Below, piece by piece: positions 1 to 6,901 of a stretch of 16,240 nt of DNA. The translations under genes and the position numbers were made by a program. This stretch comes from a bacterium. GTDB lineage: Bacteria; Latescibacterota; UBA2968. The stretch is taken from positions 1 through 16,240 of the forward strand of contig JAPUJS010000153.1 of assembly GCA_027296045.1 (NCBI GenBank), in the 5' to 3' direction. Each line of letters starts with the position of its first letter. The stretch's first letter is position 1. The notes under the pieces were generated by a model. That model saw only the letters and a list, made by a program, of their open reading frames with translations. It searched no databases and was not told where the DNA came from.

Positions 1-312
1 CAGTTGGACAATCCTGGAACCAATGTGGCTTCCAGGAGACTGCTGGAAATTCTGGAGGTCGAAATTTGTCCCCTCCCGGAAACCGAACCAGACAAGGAGC
101 ACCCCAATCAGGCCAAACCTGAGATGGTCCAGCTTGCGAAACAGGTGGTCGTCTTCTGGAAAGAAGATTCCCAAGAGGATTCCAAAGAGCAGGTAGTGCA
201 ATCTTCCAAGCCGGATGCTGTTCAATGGCGAGGCAAGATTGAATCGCCAGAAGAGGCTGGTACCAATCAGAAACAGCATCAGGGTGAAGAAGAGGCTTGT
301 GATAAATTCCAT
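1..312 (-). CDS. Membrane protein, probable cation:proton antiporter (N-terminal part, cut by window edge)
   Basis: Reading the minus strand from ATG at 312 gives 104 codons with no stop before the window edge, so only the N-terminus is present. Three hydrophobic stretches are visible: residues about 4-23 (FITSLFF...LFW), 38-51 (LHYLLFGILLGIFF) and 65-79 (RFGLIGVLLVWFGF), followed by REGTNFDL. The order of helix, LGxxF turn, then (G/V)WxGFxxGxxFDL resembles the N-terminal helices of CPA-type cation:proton antiporters, which exchange Na+ or K+ for H+ across the inner membrane. That family match is pattern recognition from a partial sequence. An in-frame stop lies 11 codons upstream of 312, with no other ATG, GTG or TTG between, so this start is firm. 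The ribosome site is weak (acagg). A strong promoter lies about 60 bp upstream. Another polytopic membrane protein family cannot be excluded. Confidence 0.6.
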   Translation of the reverse strand, partial: MEFITSLFFTLMLFLIGTSLFWRFNLASPLNSIRLGRLHYLLFGILLGIFFPEDDHLFRKLDHLRFGLIGVLLVWFGFREGTNFDLQNFQQSPGSHIGSRIVQL

Positions 313-379
313 ACGCCGTTTTATGCCTGTAAAATCCGTTTCTCAAGAACGTCGTCCAGGAACGATTCTGGCGAGGAAG

Positions 380-408
380 AGTATAGCGTTTTCAGAGGGA
401 TTCGTCAA
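380..408 (-). promoter_or_regulatory. Sigma70-type promoter for the leftward membrane protein gene
   Basis: On the minus strand a -35 box TTGACG (403-408) is followed after exactly 17 bp by a -10 box TATACT (380-385). Transcription would start near 373 and leave a leader of about 60 nt before the ATG at 312. Both boxes differ from consensus at one position. This promoter is back to back with the rightward one at 442-470. Confidence 0.75.
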
Positions 409-446
409 GGATTAAGTCCCCGAAATCCATTGGACGGAGACTTGAC
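404..446. promoter_or_regulatory. Imperfect dyad between divergent promoters, possible operator
   Basis: GTCAAG (404-409) and GTCC (416-419) are mirrored by GGAC (432-435) and CTTGAC (441-446) around a centre near 425. The outer arms overlap both -35 boxes, so part of the symmetry follows automatically from having two divergent -35 elements. The inner GTCC/GGAC pair is extra. A shared regulator binding here could control both directions; this is inference. Confidence 0.3.
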
Positions 447-470
447 AGGCCATGTGTTTTGGCGTATATT
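442..470 (+). promoter_or_regulatory. Sigma70-type promoter for the rightward regulatory operon
   Basis: A perfect -35 box TTGACA (442-447) is followed after 17 bp by TATATT (465-470). The predicted start near 477 gives a leader of about 34 nt before the ATG at 511. The placement supports 511 as the start of the first gene and suggests that the genes from 511 to 4093 share this promoter. Confidence 0.8.
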
Positions 471-510
471 GTTTTGCGAAAAACTCCCTATTATTTCTAA
501 GGTTAACGAG

Positions 511-684
511 ATGGGTAAACGGCCCTTTATCGGAATTATGTTCCAATGCTGCCAGGTTTACGGGCGAGCTTATCTCAAGCCCAATCGGTCTGCCTATGAA
601 GCTCGGTGCCCGCGGTGTTGCAAACCCATCCAAGTCAAGGTTTCAAAACACGGTACATCAAGCCGGTTTTTTTCTGCTGGATAA
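511..684 (+). CDS. Small conserved CC/CPxC zinc-ribbon-like protein
   Basis: A 57-residue protein begins at ATG 511, directly downstream of a near-perfect promoter. It contains FQCC (Cys13, Cys14), Tyr-Gly-Arg, AYEARCPRCC (Cys33, Cys36, Cys37) and a C-terminal GTSSRFF. The two cysteine pairs about 20 residues apart look like a zinc ribbon or rubredoxin-like knuckle. From memory, small proteins of this pattern (CC-VYGR, AYEGRCPRC, GTxxRFF) occur in planctomycete-like and related bacteria as uncharacterised genes; no function is known to me. The same frame stays open far upstream of 511, but that part is antisense to the membrane protein gene and has no conserved look. The next gene begins 35 nt downstream, so co-transcription is likely. 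No membrane segment or signal peptide is seen. Confidence 0.7.
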   Translation: MGKRPFIGIMFQCCQVYGRAYLKPNRSAYEARCPRCCKPIQVKVSKHGTSSRFFSAG

Positions 685-719
685 ACTGCCTGGTGTCGGG
701 CCTGGGGTGAGGCCTATTC

Positions 720-1160
720 ATGGCTTTTTCGGATTCCTATGTGCTTGAATTAGATGTCGAAGCTTCCTACGACCACCTGGAAAAGTTCGCCAATCTCGTC
801 GAAGAGTCCGCTCAGAAAATGGGTGTATCTGAAGATGAGGAAGTCGATTTGATGATTGCGGTGATGGAAGCCGTCAACAATGCCATCTTGCACGGCAATA
901 AGGAAGACGACCAAAAACGGGTTTGGATGAAGATTGAGACCTCCGAATCGGAAATAACGGTGTGGGTGCAGGATGAAGGGACAGGGTTTCAAATAGATCT
1001 GTTGCCCAACCCCTTGAACGAAGAGAATTTGATGAAGGAGTCGGGGCGGGGCATTTTGATGATGCAGGCATTTATGGATGAGATCGATTTTTCACAAAAT
1101 AAAAAAGGGCTGCTCGTCACCATGAAAAAGGCGTTCCAGACAAGGGAAAAGAAAGGCTGA
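720..1160 (+). CDS. RsbW/SpoIIAB-type serine kinase (anti-sigma factor-like)
   Basis: This 146-residue protein is a single HATPase_c_2 domain of the GHKL fold. The N box is MEAVNNAILHGN (residues 49-60, with Glu50 and Asn54 in the ATP/Mg positions), the G1 box is DEGTGF (85-90) and the G2 box is SGRGILMM (108-115). Proteins of this family phosphorylate an anti-sigma-factor antagonist (STAS protein) and, when free, hold a sigma factor inactive; others act as kinases in partner-switching cascades without a sigma target. No STAS partner or sigma gene lies in the window, so the target is unknown. A GGTGAGG ribosome site lies 6 nt before the ATG. It sits between the small CC/CPxC gene and the hibernation factor, in the same direction, and is probably part of one operon. 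Confidence 0.85.
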   Translation: MAFSDSYVLELDVEASYDHLEKFANLVEESAQKMGVSEDEEVDLMIAVMEAVNNAILHGNKEDDQKRVWMKIETSESEITVWVQDEGTGFQIDLLPNPLNEENLMKESGRGILMMQAFMDEIDFSQNKKGLLVTMKKAFQTREKKG

Positions 1161-1177
1161 ATCTCCTGGAGGTTTCG

Positions 1178-1504
1178 ATGAAGATTTCTGTTTCTGGCCA
1201 CCACTACCATCTGTCTGATGCGACCCGGGAATATGTCGAACAAGAATGTGAAAAGTTCGAACGATTTTATTCGCCTGTTTTGGATTGCCAGGTGACTATT
1301 AGCAAGGAAGGGCGGACCGAGAAAGCCAATGTTGTGGTCAATCTCTACGGACAAAATCTGCAGGCATCGGGCTCGGCAGATAAACTCTATCCTGCAATTG
1401 ATCAGGCAATGGATAAAATGATTCGTCAATTGAAAAAAACCCATGACAAGAGGCGTAAGCCCCGTCCCAGAAGTCCCTTGGTCGATTCAGAGTCGGAGAA
1501 GTAA
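1178..1504 (+). CDS. hpf: Ribosome hibernation promoting factor, short form
   Basis: A 108-residue protein with the beta-alpha-beta-beta-beta-alpha pattern of the HPF/RaiA (YfiA) family begins with MKISVSGHHYHLSDATREYV and ends with a basic helix and tail, KKTHDKRRKPRPR. Family members bind the 30S decoding centre in stationary phase or starvation, block mRNA and tRNA, and favour 100S dimers or inactive 70S. The length fits the short HPF class, which lacks the C-terminal dimerisation domain of long HPF. A TGGAGG ribosome site lies 6 nt upstream. Its stop is 2 nt from the hprK start, a coupling also seen in the rpoN-hpf-ptsN-hprK clusters of proteobacteria; here rpoN and ptsN are absent and an RsbW-type kinase stands upstream instead. 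Confidence 0.88.
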   Translation: MKISVSGHHYHLSDATREYVEQECEKFERFYSPVLDCQVTISKEGRTEKANVVVNLYGQNLQASGSADKLYPAIDQAMDKMIRQLKKTHDKRRKPRPRSPLVDSESEK

Positions 1505-1506
1505 TC

Positions 1507-2478
1507 GTGGGACAGATCACGGTGGATGAATTTTTCAGCCAGTATGGTACTGTTCTGGAGCTCGAAGTGGTTGCCGGCAAGGCCGGGATGGACAAATTCC
1601 TGACGTCCAGCGATGTACACCGACCTGGATTGGCCCTGGCGGGCTTTGTTGGCCTTTTTACCTACGACCGGGTTCAGGTCCTTGGAAATACCGAAATGCT
1701 GTACCTGAGCGGCCTGGACCACGATCGCGCTCAGATGGTTCTGTATCCCATTTTTCAGTTTGACATTCCGTGCCTGGTGATCACAGACGGGAATGAAGTG
1801 CCCGCAAGCATGGTTGCATTGTCCGAACAGCGATCGGTTCCACTTTTGAAAACGCCTTTTTCGACCACCAAATTTTCCCATCTGTTTACCTTTCACCTCG
1901 ACGATGTTTTTTCACCCCGGACCACCATTCATGGATCCCTTGTAGACGTGTATGGTATCGGATTGCTCCTTATTGGACGAAGCGGCATTGGGAAAAGTGA
2001 GATTGCAATTGATCTGGTCGAGCGGGGCCATCGGCTGGTCGCCGACGATGTGGTGCAGGTTGCCCGCAAACTTCAGGGGTTTCTGGTCGGGTCGAGTGGC
2101 GAAACCCTTTGGGATTCTGAGGAAAAGGGATTTCCTTATATGGAGATTCGGGGGCTGGGAATTTTGAATGTGCATCATATGTTCGGCGTGCGTGCCGTGC
2201 GGGTTCAGAAGCGTATTGAGGTGGTTGTCAAATTGGTCGAATTTGATGAATCCATCCATTTTGATCGTACCGGGCTTGAAGACGACTGGGTCTCTATTCT
2301 GGATGTTGAGATCCCGCAGGTTACCATCCCCATTTACCCTGGGAAAAATATCACAGTGATTGCCGAAGCTGTTGCCCTGAATTATCAGCTTAAAATTCAA
2401 GGCTATCATACCGCCCAGGAATTCAATCGGAGACTTTTGGAAAAGTTGCAGGAAAAGGGTCCGGGAGGGCCTTCTTAA
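1507..2478 (+). CDS. hprK: HPr kinase/phosphorylase
   Basis: A 323-residue protein with the two-domain HprK layout. The N-terminal DRTGG-like domain covers about 1-130. The kinase domain holds catalytic His142 (IHGSLVDVYG), a Walker A loop GRSGIGKS (157-164), Asp180-Asp181, the family signature EIRGLGILNV (213-222) and IPIYPGKN (274-281). HprK phosphorylates HPr or Crh on Ser46 with ATP or PPi and removes the phosphate when Pi is high, coupling carbon and energy state to gene control. Start is GTG at 1507, with GGAGAAG just upstream. No HPr, EI or sugar EII gene is in the window, so its partner is encoded elsewhere. In many Gram-negative bacteria HprK works without sugar PTS transport, as a regulator only; that may apply here. 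Confidence 0.93.
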   Translation: MGQITVDEFFSQYGTVLELEVVAGKAGMDKFLTSSDVHRPGLALAGFVGLFTYDRVQVLGNTEMLYLSGLDHDRAQMVLYPIFQFDIPCLVITDGNEVPASMVALSEQRSVPLLKTPFSTTKFSHLFTFHLDDVFSPRTTIHGSLVDVYGIGLLLIGRSGIGKSEIAIDLVERGHRLVADDVVQVARKLQGFLVGSSGETLWDSEEKGFPYMEIRGLGILNVHHMFGVRAVRVQKRIEVVVKLVEFDESIHFDRTGLEDDWVSILDVEIPQVTIPIYPGKNITVIAEAVALNYQLKIQGYHTAQEFNRRLLEKLQEKGPGGPS

Positions 2479-2575
2479 GGCATTGTGCGTTTCAAGGAGC
2501 CTGTGTTTGGACTGGGAGGCAGGTTCAAGGCTTGAGATATTTGGTCCGTGACACCAGCATAAGGAGTTTTGTAAA

Positions 2576-3505
2576 ATGAGGTATACTTTCCTTCTAATTT
2601 TTGGTCTTTTGATTCTGGCAGGTTGTGCGTCGGATACCAGTCGAGAAAATGAGGCACAGCGGATGTTTCTGACGGGACGGGATTTGGAAGAATCATTCGA
2701 TTCTCTGCCACGGGCTATTGCAAGATATGCGGAGATTGCGGAAAAATACGCAGATACGGAGACGGGGAAACGAGCCGGCGAGAGATACCAAAAACTGTTG
2801 AAAGCCCAGCAGTTTTTGAGCAAGCGAGAAACGGTGTCTCAGGACAGCTTAATGGAGTTTTATGAGGAGGTTCGCCGGGTTGTACCAGATTATTTTGCAC
2901 TGCTAAAACGGCTGGGAACTGTGTATTTTAACCGGTCCAACGTCGCCGCCCGATTTGCTATACGTTCCAAATCACAACCGTTGGTGGAAAGCGTGATGGA
3001 AATGTGGCACCGACAGGATCAGATGTGGTCTCGATATGACTTCCGGCCGCTTCCGGAAGATCGGCAATGGCAGGACAACCTGTGCAAGCATTCGGTAATG
3101 GTAGGGCGCATGTTACAGGGTTTCAAGCAATATGAAAAAGCATTGCAGGTCGTCGAGCGGGGGCTGGAATATGCCTCGGGACAGGAGCAGATTGCCCGGG
3201 CGAAAGTCTACGCGGCATTTTACACCTTTCGGCAAGGAAAAACTGAGGATTTCCGAAAAAGCATTTCTCTGGCCAACGAAGCGATGGCCTACGAATTCTT
3301 GCCCGATGAAGACCGTGCCCGTGCCTATCACATTGTCGGTCTGAATTATACCTATCTCCACCAGGATAGCGGCGTACTGTCGGACCTCGAGGAAGGGATC
3401 AAGGCCCTGAATGAGGCGGTCAATATCGACCCGAAGCTCGAAGAAGCCAGGAAATTGTTGCGGCAACTGAGGCGGTTGCGGGAAACGGCAAGCGTAGATG
3501 AATAG
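2576..3505 (+). CDS. TPR-containing lipoprotein
   Basis: The 309-residue product starts with a type II signal peptide, MRYTFLLIFGLLILAGC, whose lipobox LAGC predicts lipidation at Cys17 and anchoring to a membrane on the periplasmic side. The mature part is helical. An N-terminal segment (ALARYAEI-like, about residues 40-70) and a C-terminal segment (IKALNEAVNIDPKLEEARKL, about 275-295) look like tetratricopeptide repeats; a further helix pair around 180-220 (YEKALQVVERGLEYA) is TPR-like. Such proteins usually act as scaffolds in envelope assembly or secretion; no specific role can be read. Ribosome site TAAGGAG lies 9 nt upstream of ATG 2576. A 97-nt gap from hprK contains no clear terminator, so the gene is likely co-transcribed with it. 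Confidence 0.75.
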   Translation: MRYTFLLIFGLLILAGCASDTSRENEAQRMFLTGRDLEESFDSLPRAIARYAEIAEKYADTETGKRAGERYQKLLKAQQFLSKRETVSQDSLMEFYEEVRRVVPDYFALLKRLGTVYFNRSNVAARFAIRSKSQPLVESVMEMWHRQDQMWSRYDFRPLPEDRQWQDNLCKHSVMVGRMLQGFKQYEKALQVVERGLEYASGQEQIARAKVYAAFYTFRQGKTEDFRKSISLANEAMAYEFLPDEDRARAYHIVGLNYTYLHQDSGVLSDLEEGIKALNEAVNIDPKLEEARKLLRQLRRLRETASVDE

Positions 3506-3535
3506 CTGTCTGGAGGGCTTCAGGACCGTCGGGGA

Positions 3536-4093
3536 ATGCGCATGCCTGAGACAAATGCACCACGTGTTCTTGTGATTGATGATGATAGGGCGTTTTTGGA
3601 AATTGCCAAATTCCACCTGGAGCAAGTTGGGGTCGATGTGGAAGTTGCTTTCGAACCCGAGGTGGGGTTTAATCGTGCCATCGACACGGATTTTCACCTG
3701 ATCCTTCTTGATTTGAATATGCCGGGTATGCATGGGGAAGAGGTGCTTCGACTGATGAAGCCCCTGGGTCGGGGCCAACGTATTCTGGTGATCAGTGGGG
3801 AAAGCCGGGATCGGTATCAAGCACGGGCACGAGATTTGGGCGCTGTCGGATATCTTCAAAAGCCCGTCGATGCCAAGATCCTGTGCGGAACGGTTTTGGA
3901 ACTGGTGGGGGAACCGAGGGGAGACGAACGGGAAGATGCCGAACCGCCTGTTTCTCTCCCGGGAATAACCCATCTAACAGCCTGGATTTTTGGAGAGGCA
4001 CGGGTGACGTTTTCCCAGCAGATTGCGGCTGTTGGGGTTTTGGCTGGTTTTCTGGGCGTTTTGATATGGTTGTTTTGGGGCAATCCATTGTGA
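3536..4093 (+). CDS. Stand-alone receiver domain with C-terminal membrane anchor
   Basis: This 185-residue protein has a complete response regulator receiver domain at about 9-125: acidic cluster Asp15-Asp17 (VIDDDRAF), phosphoacceptor Asp59 (LLDLNMPG), Ser87 (LVISGES) and Lys109 (YLQKPVD). An acidic, Pro-rich linker (126-145) follows, then a single hydrophobic helix, about 162-181 (QQIAAVGVLAGFLGVLIWLF), ending with WGNPL. No DNA-binding or enzymatic output domain is present, so the protein seems to be a tail-anchored receiver that would face the cytoplasm. GGGGA at 3531-3535 abuts ATG 3536 but is well placed for the second ATG at 3542, which may be the true start. No histidine kinase is nearby. 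It is the last gene before the hairpin at 4122. Confidence 0.82.
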   Translation: MRMPETNAPRVLVIDDDRAFLEIAKFHLEQVGVDVEVAFEPEVGFNRAIDTDFHLILLDLNMPGMHGEEVLRLMKPLGRGQRILVISGESRDRYQARARDLGAVGYLQKPVDAKILCGTVLELVGEPRGDEREDAEPPVSLPGITHLTAWIFGEARVTFSQQIAAVGVLAGFLGVLIWLFWGNPL

Positions 4094-4121
4094 TTCAAGG
4101 CATTTCCTATCTTGATGTGGC

Positions 4122-4150
4122 ATAGCCGGATGACTTGGCCATCCGGCTAT
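4122..4150 (+). terminator. 11-bp hairpin between receiver gene and aspartate kinase (weak terminator or attenuator)
   Basis: ATAGCCGGATG (4122-4132) and CATCCGGCTAT (4140-4150) form a perfect 11-bp stem with a 7-nt loop. The downstream sequence is CCGTTTGTCC and not a proper T-run, so intrinsic termination would be inefficient. It lies 41 nt before the aspartate kinase ATG and could instead set the level of read-through or protect an mRNA end. Confidence 0.5.
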
Positions 4151-4191
4151 CCGTTTGTCCAGAAATTCATTTGGTGAGGATACAGCGCTTT

Positions 4192-5502
4192 ATGGGGGAG
4201 GTTGTTTGCAAATTTGGAGGTACGTCGCTGGCAGATGCAGGCCAGCTTCAGAAAGTTGCAAGGATCATCGATCAGAATGCCCAAAGGCGTTTTATTGTGC
4301 CTTCCGCACCTGGAAAACGGACCTCCGATGATACCAAAGTTACCGATTTGCTCTATCTGTGCCATGAAATGGCTCGACAGAAGATGGATTTTCGGGAGCC
4401 GTTTGAAAACATCCGCACTCGCTATGGAAACCTGGTGCAGGAGTTGGGCGTCGATATGAAAATTGGGGACCTTCTGGACGAAGTGCAGGAGAGAATTTCT
4501 CTTGGGGCAAGTCAGGACTATGTCGCCTCACGGGGAGAGTTCTTGTGCGGGAAATTACTTTCGGCACTCCTGGAAGCAACCTTTGTGGATCCGGTTGAGG
4601 CCATTCGGTTTCGGTCGGACGGACGGCTTGACCCGGTCAGCTATACGCTATTGGAAGAGCGGTTGTCTGGTCCGGGACAGTTCGTCATTCCAGGGTTTTA
4701 TGGCGCCACCCCCGATGGAGAAATCAAGACCTTTTCTCGAGGAGGGTCAGATATCACGGGAGCCATTGTTGCCAGAGCGGTTCGGGCGGCGGTATATGAA
4801 AACTGGACGGACGTTTCGGGGATGCTTATGGCAGATCCTCGAATGGTTCCCAATGCGATGCCTGTGGAGGAAATTACCTACCGGGAGATGCGGGAACTGG
4901 CTTATATGGGGGCCGCTGTTTTTCACGATGAAGCGATGTTCCCGGCTATGGAAGCAGACATTCCCATCCATATTAAAAATACCAACCGACCGGAAGATCC
5001 GGGGACGCGCATTGTGCCACGCCGGGACCTGAATGACAAACAGTGGATTGTCGGGGTCGCGGGCCGGCCGGATTTTACGATGGTATATATTGAGAAGGCC
5101 CTGATGAACCAGGAAAGGGGGTTTGGCAGAAAAGTGCTGGAAATTGTCGAGTCCCACGGAATCAGCTACGAGCATACCCCGTCGGGCATTGATACCATGT
5201 CGGTGATTATCAGCGATGAGGAACTGGACGGGAAAGGGGATTTGTTGCTGGAAGATATGAAACGCATTTTGGAGCCCGACCGGGTGGAGTTGTATCCCGG
5301 CTTGGCACTAACCGCAACGGTAGGAGAAGGCATGTCGCACCGAATCGGGGTGGCGGCTCAGGTGTTTAGCGCCCTGGCAGAGGCCGGGGTAAACGTGCGT
5401 GTCATTGACCAGGGGGCTTCCGAAATCAATATTATTGTGGGGGTAGAAGAAGCCGATTTGCAACCTGCTTTACAGGCCATTTATCAGGCATTCGTGCCCT
5501 AG
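4192..5502 (+). CDS. lysC: Aspartate kinase
   Basis: The 436-residue product catalyses ATP-dependent phosphorylation of aspartate, the first step towards lysine, threonine, methionine and diaminopimelate. The N-terminal kinase domain opens with VCKFGGTSLA (residues 5-14), followed by VPSAPGKRTSDDTKVTDLLY (36-55), SRGEFLCGKLLS (113-124), FSRGGSDITGA (181-191) and WTDVSG (205-210). The C-terminal half carries two ACT domains, one around 315-370 (HGISYEHTPSGIDTMSV) and one around 375-435 (IGVAAQVFSALAEAGVNV), expected to give feedback control by lysine or threonine. The PSAPGKR form is a recognised branch of bacterial aspartokinases. ATG 4192 is chosen because KFGGTS should lie near the N-terminus and GGTGAGGA precedes it by 11 nt; a TTG at 4135 lies inside the hairpin and is unlikely. 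Homoserine dehydrogenase is not adjacent. Confidence 0.9.
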   Translation: MGEVVCKFGGTSLADAGQLQKVARIIDQNAQRRFIVPSAPGKRTSDDTKVTDLLYLCHEMARQKMDFREPFENIRTRYGNLVQELGVDMKIGDLLDEVQERISLGASQDYVASRGEFLCGKLLSALLEATFVDPVEAIRFRSDGRLDPVSYTLLEERLSGPGQFVIPGFYGATPDGEIKTFSRGGSDITGAIVARAVRAAVYENWTDVSGMLMADPRMVPNAMPVEEITYREMRELAYMGAAVFHDEAMFPAMEADIPIHIKNTNRPEDPGTRIVPRRDLNDKQWIVGVAGRPDFTMVYIEKALMNQERGFGRKVLEIVESHGISYEHTPSGIDTMSVIISDEELDGKGDLLLEDMKRILEPDRVELYPGLALTATVGEGMSHRIGVAAQVFSALAEAGVNVRVIDQGASEINIIVGVEEADLQPALQAIYQAFVP

Positions 5503-5511
5503 AGAGGCTGT

Positions 5512-6891
5512 ATGAAACGGATCGCTTTGTTGACAGCTGGGGGCGACACTCCGGCCCTGAATGCGACATTGCACGGGGCAGTAGTTCGGGCAAACCAACT
5601 CCAGATTGAAGTGTATGGGCTGATCAAAGGATATAACAGCCTCTTCAATCCCCGCGTCCCCCATGTGCATCTGAATCCCCTTTTTCGTGAGATTCCCGAA
5701 CTGGATGCCACCCAGGGGGGGACCATTCTGGGTGCTTCGCGAGATTATGTGGACCCCGAAGACCACGAGGAACTGGGCAAGATTTACGACAGGCTGAAGC
5801 AATTACAGGTGGATGGTCTTATTTGTGTGGGCGGAGACGGAACGCTGAATGGGTTGCAACCTATTTCCGAACATTTCAACTCCGTGCTTGCGCCCAAAAC
5901 TATCGACAACGACCTGGGGTTGAATTATTTGAGCGAAGCCCAGGAATGGGTTCGAGAACCGCAGGATGAAGCGCCGGGATATCGCTATAGACACACCAGA
6001 AGACTGGTGGATTTTGACCTGGAATACATGGTGAATTATACAACTCCCGGATATGCCACAGCCGTTTATGATGTATCTATGGACGTGAAAAGGATCCGCA
6101 CGACGGCCGAAAGCCACCGCCGGATCGCGATTGTGGAAGTGATGGGCAGACACTCCGGATATATTGCCCTCGGGGCGGCCTATGGTCAGCCGGACATCAT
6201 TTTGATTCCCGAATCACCAATCGATGAAGGGGTTCTGATTGAACGTGTCAAAGAGATTTACGGTTTGCAAAAAAACGTGGTCATCGTTTGTGGAGAAGGC
6301 ATCGTAGACGATTCCGGAGCCGTTTTGGGAGAGACCCTGCAGACCACCGATCCTGCGGGCAATATTCAATTCAGTGGTGCTGCCGAAGCGCTTCGTCGTC
6401 TTCTGATCAACGGCATCGGAGATGATTTTTTCATTTCAAAACGTCGTGGAGACTCTGCCGAGGCAACCATCTTTACCCGGAAAGTCGGCCATACCCAGCG
6501 AGGCGGCCGACCCATTCTATTCGACCGTTTTTACGCCAGTCAACTGGGCGGGAAGGCGGTTGATATGCTGCTGGAGGGACAGAACAATACCGTTTCTATT
6601 TTGCAGTGGAACCGGGAAGATGGCTTCTATCTCGACAGTATTGAAGCCAACATGCTGCGCGACCAATGGGGACACATCCACGCCAGGCTTTTACATCCTT
6701 CGTTTTACAACCCCGAAGGATTGCGGCCTTCCCGAATGGGTGTGGAATATTTGCTGCCTATTTTTACTACCGCACTCGGTCACGACGATGTGGAATACAT
6801 TCGGTGCACTTTGTTTGATTCCGGCAACCTGCTCAGGCCCTACCACTCTGTCAACGTGGATATGGCCAAACGCATTCGATATCTGGCCTAG
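5512..6891 (+). CDS. 6-phosphofructokinase, Gly/Lys variant with insertion
   Basis: The 459-residue protein is a PfkA-fold phosphofructokinase converting fructose 6-phosphate to fructose 1,6-bisphosphate. Visible motifs are TAGGDTPALN (8-17), VGGDGT (106-111), PKTIDND (128-134), TPGYATAV (178-185), MGRHSGYIAL (211-220) and IPESP (232-236). The residue that separates donors is Gly110 (GGDG), as in ATP enzymes, while Lys129 (PKTIDND) replaces the Gly typical of E. coli PfkA. The Gly/Lys combination is known from trypanosomatid and plant-type ATP-dependent enzymes, so ATP use is favoured over PPi, though not proven. Residues about 136-177, rich in charged and aromatic residues, form an insertion between PKTIDND and the TPGYATA helix that usual PFKs lack. 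GAGAGG precedes the ATG; the gap from aspartate kinase is 9 nt. Confidence 0.88.
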   Translation: MKRIALLTAGGDTPALNATLHGAVVRANQLQIEVYGLIKGYNSLFNPRVPHVHLNPLFREIPELDATQGGTILGASRDYVDPEDHEELGKIYDRLKQLQVDGLICVGGDGTLNGLQPISEHFNSVLAPKTIDNDLGLNYLSEAQEWVREPQDEAPGYRYRHTRRLVDFDLEYMVNYTTPGYATAVYDVSMDVKRIRTTAESHRRIAIVEVMGRHSGYIALGAAYGQPDIILIPESPIDEGVLIERVKEIYGLQKNVVIVCGEGIVDDSGAVLGETLQTTDPAGNIQFSGAAEALRRLLINGIGDDFFISKRRGDSAEATIFTRKVGHTQRGGRPILFDRFYASQLGGKAVDMLLEGQNNTVSILQWNREDGFYLDSIEANMLRDQWGHIHARLLHPSFYNPEGLRPSRMGVEYLLPIFTTALGHDDVEYIRCTLFDSGNLLRPYHSVNVDMAKRIRYLA

Positions 6892-6901
6892 GGGCATAGA
6901 G

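Noticed and set aside
4..510. Upstream open part of the frame that encodes the CC/CPxC protein
   Set aside because: It is antisense to the membrane protein gene and lies before the strong promoter at 442-470; residues have no conserved pattern. Only 511-684 is kept.
412..633. 73-residue minus-strand frame in the divergent intergenic region
   Set aside because: It would cross both the rightward promoter and the CC/CPxC gene, and has no recognisable motif or ribosome site.
1912..2823. 303-residue minus-strand open frame opposite hprK and the lipoprotein
   Set aside because: It is a shadow of genes with clear family motifs and shows no motif of its own.
3113..3973. 286-residue minus-strand open frame opposite the lipoprotein and receiver genes
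   Set aside because: Antisense to a TPR lipoprotein and a receiver domain with intact motifs; spans two real genes.
6422..6901. Upstream extension of the galactokinase-like frame inside pfk
   Set aside because: It overlaps conserved phosphofructokinase sequence in another frame and has no ribosome site; ATG 6902 has one and normal spacing.
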